Shown one piece after another: positions 24,709 to 32,640 of a DNA stretch of 36,040 nucleotides. The DNA lies in NCBI GenBank assembly GCA_900768505.1, contig CAAGED010000010.1, forward strand, positions 1 through 36,040, in the 5' to 3' direction. Within the stretch, counting starts at the first letter, position 1. Every line of letters starts with the position of its first letter. The notes beneath the pieces are model-generated. The model saw only the letters and a program-made list of their open reading frames with translations, was not told the DNA's origin and did not search any database. A program made the translations under genes and the position numbers. The stretch comes from Lentisphaeria bacterium. Lineage in GTDB: Bacteria > Verrucomicrobiota > Lentisphaeria > Victivallales > Victivallaceae.

Positions 24709-24909
24709 ATGAAGATCGAAAAGATACGCGAAATGAACGATACTGAATTGAAGAGTCAGCTTAACGATTTGCGTCGTGAGAAGTTGAATTTGGCCATTCA
24801 GTCTCGTACCGGACAATTGGAAAAGAGTGGTCGGGTTCGTGAAGTGCGTCGTGATATTGCGCGCATATTGACCGAGCAAAATGACCGCGCCAAGAAAATT
24901 AACGGTTGA
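24709..24909 (+). CDS. rpmC: Ribosomal protein L29
   Basis: 66 residues; two-helix protein near the tunnel exit and part of the docking site for SRP and trigger factor. The family pattern REMNDTELKSQLNDLRREKLNL and the C-terminal VRRDIARILTE motif are clear. AAGGAG precedes the ATG by nine bases. It lies 14 bases after rplP. Confidence 0.96.
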   Translation: MKIEKIREMNDTELKSQLNDLRREKLNLAIQSRTGQLEKSGRVREVRRDIARILTEQNDRAKKING

Positions 24910-24926
24910 ACAGGACAGGTGTAGCA

Positions 24927-25199
24927 ATGACTGCGACTAATGATAAACGTGGCAACCGCAAAGAGCGTACCGGCGTAGTAGTAAGCGATGTGCAGGACAA
25001 GACAATTGTAGTTTTGGTCAGCCGTCGTACCGCCCACCCGCTGTACAAGAAGGTTGTAAAAGTAAGTAAGAAATATACTGCGCATGATGAGAACAACACC
25101 GCCAAGAAGGGTGATTTCGTTAGAATTAGCGAAACCCGCCCGCTGAGCAAAAACAAGCATTGGCGTTTGGTTGAGATTATCAGCCAGTCCGCTGAATAA
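24927..25199 (+). CDS. rpsQ: Ribosomal protein S17
   Basis: Primary 16S rRNA-binding protein of the small subunit; OB fold. I use ATG 24927 (90 residues, MTATNDKRGN); a TTG seven codons earlier is in frame but overlaps the rpmC stop and has no ribosome site. Conserved: GVVVSDVQDKTIVVLV, HPLYKKVVKVSKKY and the SETRPLSKNKHWRLVEI C-terminus. Length is slightly over E. coli (84). Confidence 0.96.
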   Translation: MTATNDKRGNRKERTGVVVSDVQDKTIVVLVSRRTAHPLYKKVVKVSKKYTAHDENNTAKKGDFVRISETRPLSKNKHWRLVEIISQSAE

Positions 25200-25216
25200 G
25201 GCCCGGGAGAGTTATC

Positions 25217-25582
25217 ATGATTCAAATGCAAAGCAAATTGGAAGTTGCCGATAATTCTGGAGCTAAGAGCATCATGGCCGTAACGATTATAGGCCAGAGC
25301 AAAGAGTTCGCACGGGTCGGTGACATTGTGACTGCGGCAGTTCAGGAAGCGATTCCGGACGGAACGGTCAAGAAGGGGCAGGTGGTGAAGGCGGTAATTG
25401 TGCGTACGACATCGAAGATTCGTCGTCCGGACGGTTCCTACCTGAGATTCGACAAGAATGCCGCCGTTATTATAGATGGTCAGAAAAATCCGGTCGGTAC
25501 CCGTATATTCGGGCCGGTGGCGCGTGAATTGCGCGACAAGGATTTCATGAAGATCATTTCATTGGCACCGGAGGTGTTGTAA
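25217..25582 (+). CDS. rplN: Ribosomal protein L14
   Basis: 121 residues, as in other bacteria. Lies at the subunit interface and binds the GTPase region and RsfS. Begins MIQMQSKLEVADNSGAK, and ends with the typical GPVARELRD and ISLAPEVL. GGGAGAG gives the ribosome site. Its TAA stop shares one base with the rplX start (TAATG), so the two are coupled. Confidence 0.97.
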   Translation: MIQMQSKLEVADNSGAKSIMAVTIIGQSKEFARVGDIVTAAVQEAIPDGTVKKGQVVKAVIVRTTSKIRRPDGSYLRFDKNAAVIIDGQKNPVGTRIFGPVARELRDKDFMKIISLAPEVL

Positions 25583-25923
25583 TGAAGAGTTATCATGTAA
25601 AGAAGGGTGATAAAGTCACCGTTATTTCCGGTCTCTTCAAGCGTTGCGAGGCAGAAATTGCCGCCGTATTGCCGGAGAAGGACCGTGTTGTATTGACTTT
25701 CACTGCGCCGGGCTCATTCAATCAGAAGCAGCAGGAGAAATTCGGCAAGCAGAAGACAGTCAAAAAGAGTCAGGCCAATCCGAATGGTGGAATGATCCAG
25801 CGTTCGGTTTCAGTGCATGTATCCAACGTGGCTTTGACCGAAGAGGCCAAGAAAGCCAAAGCAGAAGCAATCGCCGCGAAGCGCGCTGCAAAAGCTGCTG
25901 CCAAAGCCGATGGAGTAAAGTAA
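25582..25923 (+). CDS. rplX: Ribosomal protein L24
   Basis: Assembly-initiating 50S protein with a KOW domain. 113 residues against 104 in E. coli. HVKKGDKVTVISG starts the KOW segment, but the usual D-K-G-K turn reads LFKRCEA, a visible departure from the family. NPNGGMIQRSVSVHVSNVAL is typical. The last 25 residues are an Ala/Lys-rich tail (KRAAKAAAKADGVK) not seen in short forms. It overlaps the rplN stop by one base. Confidence 0.95.
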   Translation: MKSYHVKKGDKVTVISGLFKRCEAEIAAVLPEKDRVVLTFTAPGSFNQKQQEKFGKQKTVKKSQANPNGGMIQRSVSVHVSNVALTEEAKKAKAEAIAAKRAAKAAAKADGVK

Positions 25924-25924
25924 A

Positions 25925-26461
25925 ATGCCAGATATGATGAAAAAATATACCGAAGAGGTAAAGCCGGCTTTGCAGTCCGAGTTGGGTTATGCCAACGTAA
26001 TGCAGATTCCGAAGTTGGTAAAGATCGTCATCAGTACCGGTTTGAAGAGCAGCTGCGAGCGTGATGCGTTTGCAGAAGCCAAGAAGCATCTTGCCGCAAT
26101 GACCGGTCAGTTGCCGGTAATCACCAAGGCGCGCAAGAACGAAGCCAACTTCAAGTTGCGTGTCGGAATGCCGGTTGGTGTGATGGTAACATTGCGTGGC
26201 GCCCGGATGTATGAATTCCTGGATCGGTTTGTTCACAACGTGCTTCCGCGTGTTCGTGACTTCCGCGGCATTTCAGCCAAGGGTTTTGACGGAATGGGCA
26301 ACTATAATGTGGGCATGTCGGACGTGTCAGTATTTACCGAAGTTGATCCGGATAAGTTGAAATATCCTCTGGGTGTCAATATTTCGATGGTAACTACTGC
26401 CAAGACCAATGCAGAGGCGAAATTGCTTCTCGCAAAGATGGAAATCCCGTTCGCGGAATAA
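25925..26461 (+). CDS. rplE: Ribosomal protein L5
   Basis: 5S rRNA-binding protein of the central protuberance. 178 residues; E. coli has 179. Conserved: QIPKLVKIVISTGL, TGQLPVITKARK, LRGARMYEFLDR, and the DFRGISAKGFDGMGNYNVG segment. One base separates it from rplX, and GGAG inside the rplX end serves as its ribosome site. Confidence 0.97.
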   Translation: MPDMMKKYTEEVKPALQSELGYANVMQIPKLVKIVISTGLKSSCERDAFAEAKKHLAAMTGQLPVITKARKNEANFKLRVGMPVGVMVTLRGARMYEFLDRFVHNVLPRVRDFRGISAKGFDGMGNYNVGMSDVSVFTEVDPDKLKYPLGVNISMVTTAKTNAEAKLLLAKMEIPFAE

Positions 26462-26477
26462 TATAGGAAATTGACTT

Positions 26478-26663
26478 ATGGCTAAGAAAAGTTTGATGGT
26501 CAAGTGCGAACGCGGCAGCAAGTTTGAAGTGCGTAATTATCACCGCTGCAAGGCTTGCGGTCGTTCGCGCGCATATATCGGCAAATTCCAGTTGTGCCGT
26601 ATTTGTTTCCGGGAATTGGCGTCAGCCGGTAAGATCCCCGGAGTAACCAAGGCCAGCTGGTAA
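26478..26663 (+). CDS. rpsN: Ribosomal protein S14, zinc-binding short form (type Z)
   Basis: 61 residues, the short C+ form, against about 100 in the zinc-free form. Zinc ligands are Cys24, Cys27, Cys40 and Cys43 (CKAC and CRIC). The C-terminus GKIPGVTKASW is the family end. Lies 16 bases after rplE. Confidence 0.97.
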   Translation: MAKKSLMVKCERGSKFEVRNYHRCKACGRSRAYIGKFQLCRICFRELASAGKIPGVTKASW

Positions 26664-26680
26664 TTAAAGGAGAAGATGAA

Positions 26681-27076
26681 ATGAGTTTACATGATCCGAT
26701 TGCTGATATGCTCACTCGTCTGCGCAATGCCGGCAGTGCGCTGCTCCCCCGCGTTGAAATGCAGAGCAGCAACGAGCGTGCGGCTATTGCCGCAGTGCTC
26801 AAGAGAGAGGGCTTCATTGCTGATTATTCAGTAATAGAAGACGGAGTCAAGAAGATTTTGGTAGTTGATCTGAAGATTGCCAATCGCGCATCAGCGATTG
26901 AAGGAATCACCCGTGTCAGCAAGCCCTCCTGCCGTATTTATTGTGGCAGCAAGGACGTACCGAAAGTTCGTAATGGCTTCGGCGTGGTAATTTTGTCCAC
27001 TCCGAAGGGTATTATCAGCGGGAAAGAGGCGCAGGCGGCCAACGTCGGCGGTGAAGTTCTCTGCTACGTCTGGTAA
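26681..27076 (+). CDS. rpsH: Ribosomal protein S8
   Basis: 131 residues, as in E. coli (130). Binds the central domain of 16S rRNA and, in E. coli, also represses the spc operon; whether that holds here is unknown. Begins DPIADMLTRLRNAG and ends with GFGVVILSTPKGIISGKEA and VGGEVLCYVW. AAAGGAG lies eight bases before the ATG. Confidence 0.97.
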   Translation: MSLHDPIADMLTRLRNAGSALLPRVEMQSSNERAAIAAVLKREGFIADYSVIEDGVKKILVVDLKIANRASAIEGITRVSKPSCRIYCGSKDVPKVRNGFGVVILSTPKGIISGKEAQAANVGGEVLCYVW

Positions 27077-27104
27077 TTTATCTAACGGGTAAGGATTTAC
27101 AAAA

Positions 27105-27638
27105 ATGTCTCGTATAGGAAATAAACTTATTGCGATTCCGTCAGGAGTCAAGGTATCCCTTGACGGCAATGTTGTAACGGTAGAGGGCAAGAGTAAGCTT
27201 AGCTTGAATTTGCCGGAATTGGTATCTGTTGCAATTGATGCGGAGTCAATCAAGGTCAGCGCTGCGGATGATAGCCGTCGTGCCAGTTCGATGCACGGTT
27301 TGGCGCGCAGCCTGATCAAGAACATGGTAGTCGGAGTGACGACCGGATACAAGAAAGAGTTGACCATTGTGGGCGTTGGTTACAAAGCTCAGTTGAACGG
27401 GTCAACTTTAGTATTGAACTTGGGTTACTCGCATCCGATTAATTTTGCAGTTCCGGCAGGAATCAAGATTACCGTTACCGACGGTGTGAAGATTGTAATT
27501 GAAGGAGCTGATAAGCAGTTGGTCGGAGAGACCGCGGCGATCATCCGCCGTTATCGTAAGCCGGAGCCGTACAAGGGCAAGGGTATCCGTTATGTCGATG
27601 AGCAGGTACTGCTCAAAGAGGGCAAATCAGTCGGTTAA
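27105..27638 (+). CDS. rplF: Ribosomal protein L6
   Basis: 177 residues, equal to E. coli. Near the GTPase centre and sarcin-ricin loop. Begins MSRIGNKLIAIPSGV; duplicated fold with LINMVVGVT-like and the C-terminal signature RKPEPYKGKGIRY. Lies 28 bases after rpsH. Confidence 0.97.
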   Translation: MSRIGNKLIAIPSGVKVSLDGNVVTVEGKSKLSLNLPELVSVAIDAESIKVSAADDSRRASSMHGLARSLIKNMVVGVTTGYKKELTIVGVGYKAQLNGSTLVLNLGYSHPINFAVPAGIKITVTDGVKIVIEGADKQLVGETAAIIRRYRKPEPYKGKGIRYVDEQVLLKEGKSVG

Positions 27639-27656
27639 TCCCAAGGAAGGTGAAGA

Positions 27657-28016
27657 ATGCTTAAGTCTATTAAAGAGAAACGCGTACGCCGTCACTTGCG
27701 TATCCGCAAGAAGATTGCCGGTACCGCAGATCGTCCGAGATTCTGCGTTAGCGTTACAACGAATAATATTTACTGCCAGTTCATTGATGATGAGCGCGGC
27801 TTGACCTTGGCATCTGTCTCAACGATGGATAAAGAGTTCAAAGAAGCCAAAGCTACACCGAATATGGCAGGAGCCGAGTTGCTTGGAAAAATGGCAGCTA
27901 CCCGCGCCTTGGCGGCCAATATTACGGAAGTAGTATTTGACCGTTCAGGATTCCAATATCATGGTCGTGTCAAGGCGATAGCCGAGGCAGCCCGTGAAGC
28001 TGGTCTGAAATTTTAA
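27657..28016 (+). CDS. rplR: Ribosomal protein L18
   Basis: 119 residues. 5S rRNA-binding protein of the central protuberance. Basic N-terminus RVRRHLRIRKKIAGTADRPR, then NNIYCQFIDDE and the C-terminus FDRSGFQYHGRVKAIAEAAREAGLKF. AAGGAAGG gives the ribosome site. Confidence 0.97.
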   Translation: MLKSIKEKRVRRHLRIRKKIAGTADRPRFCVSVTTNNIYCQFIDDERGLTLASVSTMDKEFKEAKATPNMAGAELLGKMAATRALAANITEVVFDRSGFQYHGRVKAIAEAAREAGLKF

Positions 28017-28031
28017 TGGAGCTTGCAACAA

Positions 28032-28535
28032 ATGGCTAAGAAGGATAATTTCAAAGCAGAAGAGCTGAATAACGAGTTTGATGAGAGTATCATCAGTATT
28101 AATCGTTGCAGCAAGGTTGTTAAGGGCGGTCGGAATTTCAGTTTCGGCGCACTCGTGGTAGTCGGCGACCATAACGGCCGGGTTGGATTTGGCTATGGAA
28201 AGGCCAATGAAGTATCAGATGCGATCCGTAAGGGTGGAGAAGCTGCCCGTCGCAATCTTTTCACCGTACCGATGCACGGTAATACGCTTCCTCATGAAGT
28301 AATTACCAAATTCGGTGGTGCTAAGATCATGCTCAAGCCGGCAAGTCCGGGAACGGGTATGATTGCTGGTGGTGCGGTTCGCGCCATTCTGGAATTGGCT
28401 GGCGTCAAAGACGTTTTGGCCAAATCACTGGGTGCCAGCAATGCGGTTAACGTAGCCAAGGCTACCTTCCGGGCGATTGAGTCGATGTCTTCCCGCGAGG
28501 AGATTTTGGCTCGTCGCGGCATTGAAAAATTTTAA
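28032..28535 (+). CDS. rpsE: Ribosomal protein S5
   Basis: 167 residues, the E. coli length. Shapes the mRNA entry tunnel and decoding fidelity. I choose ATG 28032, ten bases after GGAG; a TTG at 28023 is in frame but touches that site. Motifs: RCSKVVKGGRNFSFGALVVVGD, GRVGFGYGKANEVSDAIRKG, and SPGTGMIAGGAVRAILELAG. rpmD (L30), which normally follows, is absent; rplO begins 18 bases later. Confidence 0.97.
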   Translation: MAKKDNFKAEELNNEFDESIISINRCSKVVKGGRNFSFGALVVVGDHNGRVGFGYGKANEVSDAIRKGGEAARRNLFTVPMHGNTLPHEVITKFGGAKIMLKPASPGTGMIAGGAVRAILELAGVKDVLAKSLGASNAVNVAKATFRAIESMSSREEILARRGIEKF

Positions 28536-28553
28536 TCGGAGGGGATAAGTATT

Positions 28554-28997
28554 ATGAAACTTCATGAATTATCACCGGTTGCCGGTTCAAAGAAGAGCCG
28601 TAAACGCGTTGGACGCGGTAATGGTTCCGGAATGGGAACCACTTGCGGACGCGGCGATAAGGGGCAGAAGTCCCGTACCGGTTCAACGATTCGTCCGTTT
28701 TTTGAAGGCGGTCAGATTCCGTTGTTCCGTCGTTTGCCGAAGCGTGGATTTAACAGTCCGGATCATGTAGAGTATGAAATTGTCAATCTTTCGACATTGA
28801 ATGACAATTTTGAAAATGGTGATGTAGTTGATTTTGAGGCGTTGAGTGCCAAAGGCCTGCTCGGCAAGAACGAGTTGGATCTTAAGGTATTGGCCAACGG
28901 CGAGATCACCAAGGCTCTTACGGTCAAGGCTTGCAAGTTCTCAGTTGCTGCCGAAGCTGCAATTGTAGCGGCGGGTGGAAAGTGCGAAATTTGCTGA
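28554..28997 (+). CDS. rplO: Ribosomal protein L15
   Basis: 147 residues. Long basic Gly/Arg-rich N-terminus (KRVGRGNGSGMGTTCGRGDK) that reaches into 23S rRNA, then FEGGQIPLFRRLPKRGF and a folded C-terminal domain ending GGKCEIC. GGAGG lies upstream of the ATG. It is the last ribosomal gene of the cluster; a palindrome follows at 29051. Confidence 0.97.
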   Translation: MKLHELSPVAGSKKSRKRVGRGNGSGMGTTCGRGDKGQKSRTGSTIRPFFEGGQIPLFRRLPKRGFNSPDHVEYEIVNLSTLNDNFENGDVVDFEALSAKGLLGKNELDLKVLANGEITKALTVKACKFSVAAEAAIVAAGGKCEIC

Positions 28998-29357
28998 ATT
29001 TCTGAAAAATTCAGAGTATTTGGCGAATTAGCATAAATTAGAATATTATGATATATTTTCCGGTGAAATTTTCACCGGAAAATATATCTGTTTAAAGGGT
29101 GCGGGTTATTTTTGTTGATACAAAGGCAAAATGAGTAAAAGTTACCGCAAAAATAAAAAAAATGCGGATAATTTTAACTTTTTTGTTTTTTGACGTGGAA
29201 ATCGGATGAAATGCGCGTTATATTGTGACCAAGTAATCTCCGAGGTTGTTTTTTGTGATATATAAAGCTGCCGGAGTGGAGAGCGAAGTATAATGGTGTC
29301 GGAGTGATTTATATTGGTTGGAAGTCGACTTAAAATTCCAGAAGGTGGGTATATTAA
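28998..29357. other. Intergenic region between rplO and secY
   Basis: 360 bases with no convincing gene. The first part holds a 37-base palindrome (29051-29087). The rest is AT-rich, with a TATATT at 29220-29225 that could be a -10 for secY, but the matching -35 (TGGAAA) is poor. A 20-codon frame at 29131 is too short and unlike L30 or L36. A GAAGGTGG ribosome site lies just before the secY ATG. Confidence 0.5.
29051..29087 (+). terminator. Near-perfect palindrome ending the ribosomal protein cluster
   Basis: Eighteen-base arms (29051-29068 and 29070-29087) are exact inverted copies around one base. The core is TTTTCCGGTGAAA against its complement. As RNA it forms a long stem 54 bases after the rplO stop. 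A pure T-run does not follow, so it may act as terminator, as processing site or as 3' stabiliser; it works equally on both strands. Confidence 0.6.
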
Positions 29358-30719
29358 ATGTTTGCTGCGTTGAAGAATATTTGGAACATTAAGGAGTTGC
29401 GCAACCGGTTGTTATTTACAATCGGCGTAATTGTGTTGGTACGAGTGGCGGCGCTGATTCCTTGTCCGGGAGTAAATTGGAGTGCGCTGAAGGATTTTTT
29501 CCAGCAGATGCGCAGTGTAGCCGGTGAAAGCGGCGGTATGCTGTTGGGCATGGTCGATATATTTTCCGGCGGAGCTTTAGAGAATTTTGCGTTGGCGACA
29601 TTGGGTATTATGCCTTATATTACGGCATCAATTATAATGCAGTTAATGGTTCCGGTCTTTCCTGCTTTGGAGAAGATTCAGCGGGATGGCGAAAACGGAC
29701 GTCAGAAGATTAATCAGTATACCCGTTATTTGACAGTATTGATTTGTCTGATTCAGGGAACGATGGCGGCGGTTGCCATGGTTAATCCGCAGAATATAAA
29801 TTTGCCGGCACCGAATGCGCCGCTCTTCGTGGGTAATGCCAGCGGTTTTATTTTTATGACCGTGGTGGTATTGACTGCGACCACAATGATTTTTATGTGG
29901 TTGGGGGAGCAGGTTACGGAACGAGGTATCGGCAATGGTATTTCGATAATCATTACGATTGGAATTATTGCTAGAATGCCGCAGGCGGTCATGCAGCTGG
30001 CACAGTCAACCTCATTTCGTCAAAGTACGCCGGGGGCTACCACGCTGGTACATTTATTGTTGTTGATTGTATTGTTTGTGGCAGTTACGGCGGCGACACT
30101 GCTGCTTTGCCAGGGATATCGGAGGGTTCCGATTCAGATGGCCCGCAAGGCGGTGGGTAATCAGGTACAGAACAGTACAACTTACATGCCTTTAAAAGTA
30201 AACTTTGCCGGTGTAATGCCGATTATTTTTGCCGGAGCGATTATGATGATTCCGGGAGTTTTCTTTCAGTGGGCCGGATGGACAACCATGCAGAATTTGT
30301 TTGGTTATGGTAAGATGGCTTACATGATAACTGAGGCGCTGTTAATTTTATTGTTCAGTTATTTCTGGGTTGCCAACCAATTTAATCCGATTATGATTTC
30401 TGAAAACCTGAAGCGTGAGGGTGCATACATTCCGGGAATACGTCCGGGTAATCCAACGGCGGACTTTTTGGATCACAGCATGACCAGAATTACATTTGCC
30501 GGATCAGTATTTTTGATGTTTCTGGCAATATTGCCGATGATTTTGTCCCAGGTATTGAATGTGCCGATGCTAATAAGCACTTTCTTTGGAGGTACCAGTT
30601 TGCTGATTATGGTGGGCGTAGTATTGGAAACAATGAGTCAATTGGAATCTCATTTGACAATGCGTCATTATGATGGCTTCTTGAAGAGTGGACGACTTAA
30701 GGGAAGAAATGGGCATTAA
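29358..30719 (+). CDS. secY: Preprotein translocase channel subunit SecY
   Basis: Ten-TM inner membrane channel of the Sec machinery. 453 residues; E. coli has 443. Features: NIWNIKELRNRLLFTI at the N-terminus, the plug-region segment DIFSGGALENFALATLGIMPYITASI (about 68-93), GEQVTERGIGNGIS near 190, GYRRVPIQMARK near 255, and FNPIMISENLKREGAYIPGIRPG near 340, the cytosolic loop bound by SecA. No residues are missing. It is separated from rplO by 360 bases and followed by its own terminator; adk, map, infA and rpsM do not follow. Confidence 0.97.
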   Translation: MFAALKNIWNIKELRNRLLFTIGVIVLVRVAALIPCPGVNWSALKDFFQQMRSVAGESGGMLLGMVDIFSGGALENFALATLGIMPYITASIIMQLMVPVFPALEKIQRDGENGRQKINQYTRYLTVLICLIQGTMAAVAMVNPQNINLPAPNAPLFVGNASGFIFMTVVVLTATTMIFMWLGEQVTERGIGNGISIIITIGIIARMPQAVMQLAQSTSFRQSTPGATTLVHLLLLIVLFVAVTAATLLLCQGYRRVPIQMARKAVGNQVQNSTTYMPLKVNFAGVMPIIFAGAIMMIPGVFFQWAGWTTMQNLFGYGKMAYMITEALLILLFSYFWVANQFNPIMISENLKREGAYIPGIRPGNPTADFLDHSMTRITFAGSVFLMFLAILPMILSQVLNVPMLISTFFGGTSLLIMVGVVLETMSQLESHLTMRHYDGFLKSGRLKGRNGH

Positions 30720-31029
30720 TTCATCGCCTGTTTTGTTATATGATTAAAAGCACTTTCAAAATAAATTGTGAGGGTGCTTTTTTGTTTATCATGGTAGTGC
30801 CCGGAATATTGCGCATATTTGTTTTCTGGTTGATTACAAAATTTGCATGTTAGCGGGCTCCGTTGCAGCAAAGAGAGCATATATTCAATTACGCAGTAGT
30901 GACAGTTTGATTTGCAAAGGGTAATAACCAGCTTTGCGAAAAAAAAAGCCATGTTTCAGTTGATAATATTTCGGGTACGCAAAAATTCCCGGGCATTGAT
31001 GCCTGCTTTGGAGACAACCTGAACAATGA
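30720..31029. other. Intergenic region between secY and the convergent pseudouridine synthase gene
   Basis: 310 bases holding the secY terminator at 30746-30783 and otherwise nothing I can identify. A minus-strand frame at 30716-30952 runs through the terminator and has no family resemblance or good start. Confidence 0.5.
30746..30783 (+). terminator. Intrinsic terminator of secY
   Basis: AAAAGCACTTTCA (30746-30758) pairs fully with TGAGGGTGCTTTT (30769-30781), two pairs being G-U, around a ten-base loop; T continues to 30783. The stem starts 26 bases after the secY stop. Confidence 0.75.
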
Positions 31030-32046
31030 CTAATTATAAATCTCTGAATCAAAGCATTCTTCAGATTCAAAACTGAAGATTCCGTCATCTTTTATATGCA
31101 TGATTTCATGGCTCGCCGGGTGAATGAATTCTAGCTCTGCAGAATGTAACGCCTGCCGTGGCAGTATCAATTTTGCCATATCTTCCGCGGTCAATGCGTT
31201 GTCTCTGATTTTCAGGTAAAGTTCTTCCGTCGGTCCGTAAAGTTTATCACCGGCCAGCGGGTAACCCAAAGAAGCCAAGGTGGCACGAATTTGATGCAGT
31301 CGTCCGGTGTGCGGCGTTGCCTCCAGAAGAGTGAACCTGGGATATTTTTTTAAAATTTTGAAGCTGGTGACAACGTTTTTGGCTCCACGCTTCTCCGGAT
31401 AATCCGGTGGAAGCTGATGGACAAAAAGTTGTTTTTTGCGCACAATCGACTTGGTGTCGTTAATTAAAAAACCGGATTGGGACGTGGCTAATTCAGCCGG
31501 AAAATTCCCGAATATCAATACATGATAACGTTTAGCAAGAATATTTTCCCGCCGACTTAGAAATGCCGCCGCTTGTGGTGTTTTACCAGCCAGCAACAAG
31601 CCGGAAGTCTCCCGATCCAAGCGGTTAACAATATGAATTTGACCGTAAGTCACGCTGAGCATATACCACAATGTATGGCGATAGAACGGGCCGGCCGGAT
31701 GAATCGGCAAGTTGCCGCTTTTGCTGACAACCAATAACTCATCATCCTCAAATACAATTTTGCACCGTCCGTCCACCGCTACTTCCGGGAGATTTCGTGG
31801 TCGATATGTGACAATATCGCCAAACTGCAATATTTCATCCGACGGCACCAGATGGTTGTTCACCGGAAGCTCGCCCTTTGAAATGCGTTCCTGCCAGCTA
31901 TCCCGACTGTGGTAGGTGAAACGACCACTTACCCAATCCAGCAATGTTTGTCCGGCACTTTCGGCTTTGATTGCACTATTGATTATCCGCTGATAATATG
32001 GGTTGTCAGACGGTAACTTTTCCAATTCAATCCAGCGCTGCGGCAT
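31030..32046 (-). CDS. RluA-family 23S rRNA/tRNA pseudouridine synthase
   Basis: Isomerises uridine to pseudouridine in structured RNA. 338 residues. Residues about 30-85 look like an S4-type RNA-binding domain (ERISKGELPVNNHLVPSD). The catalytic motif is NRLDRETSG with Asp144, followed by the KRYHVLIFG and TGRLHQIRATLASLGYPLAGDKLYG segments of the RluA/C/D group. The target base cannot be told. The start is five bases after the acetyltransferase stop, so the two are coupled. Confidence 0.92.
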   Translation of the reverse strand: MPQRWIELEKLPSDNPYYQRIINSAIKAESAGQTLLDWVSGRFTYHSRDSWQERISKGELPVNNHLVPSDEILQFGDIVTYRPRNLPEVAVDGRCKIVFEDDELLVVSKSGNLPIHPAGPFYRHTLWYMLSVTYGQIHIVNRLDRETSGLLLAGKTPQAAAFLSRRENILAKRYHVLIFGNFPAELATSQSGFLINDTKSIVRKKQLFVHQLPPDYPEKRGAKNVVTSFKILKKYPRFTLLEATPHTGRLHQIRATLASLGYPLAGDKLYGPTEELYLKIRDNALTAEDMAKLILPRQALHSAELEFIHPASHEIMHIKDDGIFSFESEECFDSEIYN

Positions 32047-32051
32047 GATGA

Positions 32052-32546
32052 TTATTTTGCCGGAGCATCGCCATATGGCATTCCGTATTCAAGAATGACG
32101 GCGATTTCGTCGCAACAATTTTTTTTAGGGCAATTTACGCAGTCACTCCATACCTTTTCTGGGAACATCTCCACTGAAACCCGTCGAAATCCCAGTGACT
32201 TAAAAAATTCCTCCTGGTAGGTCAGTGCAAAAAGCCGAAAGCGCCCCCGGCACTTATGGCCCGCGATAATCGCCTCCACCATTGCCCGGCCGATTCCTTT
32301 ACCCTGGTAGCCCGGCTCCACTACCAACGACCGCACCTCAAGCAGGTCATTGCCGAAATCACGCACGGCTACACATCCGCGCAAATGTCCGTCAAATATT
32401 GCTACTACAAAATTATTGATGTAGTGCAGAATATCCTCTTCACTGCGCGGCAACACCACCTGTTTGGCGGCGTAAATCGCCAGCAACTTGTGAATTGCCT
32501 TGATGTCTTCCGGTTTGGCCTCCCGGACGGTAATCAGGTTTTGCAT
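32052..32546 (-). CDS. GNAT N-acetyltransferase, ArgA-like (N-acetylglutamate synthase type)
   Basis: 164 residues with a single GNAT domain. Acetyl-CoA is bound by VEPGYQGKGIGRAM (76-89). LPRSEEDILHYINNFVVA (32-49), EVRSLVVEP, ALTYQEEFFKSLGF and the Cys-rich KVWSDCVNCPKKNCCDEIAV end (Cys136, 139, 144, 145) match the short stand-alone N-acetylglutamate synthases known from actinobacteria and others, so a first step of arginine synthesis is likely. No other arg genes are close. GAGG is upstream of the ATG. Confidence 0.8.
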   Translation of the reverse strand: MQNLITVREAKPEDIKAIHKLLAIYAAKQVVLPRSEEDILHYINNFVVAIFDGHLRGCVAVRDFGNDLLEVRSLVVEPGYQGKGIGRAMVEAIIAGHKCRGRFRLFALTYQEEFFKSLGFRRVSVEMFPEKVWSDCVNCPKKNCCDEIAVILEYGMPYGDAPAK

Positions 32547-32564
32547 ATTGCCTCTTTCAAATTT

Positions 32565-32592
32565 TTAATACTTCATCGCGTTGAACTGTCCA
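32565..32592 (-). promoter_or_regulatory. Candidate promoter of the acetyltransferase/pseudouridine synthase pair
   Basis: On the minus strand TGGACA (32592-32587, five of six) and TATTAA (32570-32565, four of six) are 16 bases apart in the gap after accA. The start would lie about 12 bases before the ATG at 32546, leaving a very short leader. Confidence 0.35.
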
Positions 32593-32640
32593 TTTTCCTT
32601 TTGTCGTGGCAGTTGCGGTGTGGATGAGTATTGGGATTGG

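Noticed and set aside
25644..25937. 97-codon frame overlapping rplX in another phase
   Set aside because: It mirrors a highly conserved ribosomal gene and is rich in Arg/Ser/Gln from phase shift; no independent start signal.
29131..29193. 20-codon frame between rplO and secY as a possible rpmJ or rpmD
   Set aside because: It lacks the Cys/His zinc pattern of L36 and is far too short for L30; no ribosome site.
30716..30952. 78-codon minus-strand frame after secY with several Cys
   Set aside because: It runs through the secY terminator, has no family resemblance and no good ribosome site.
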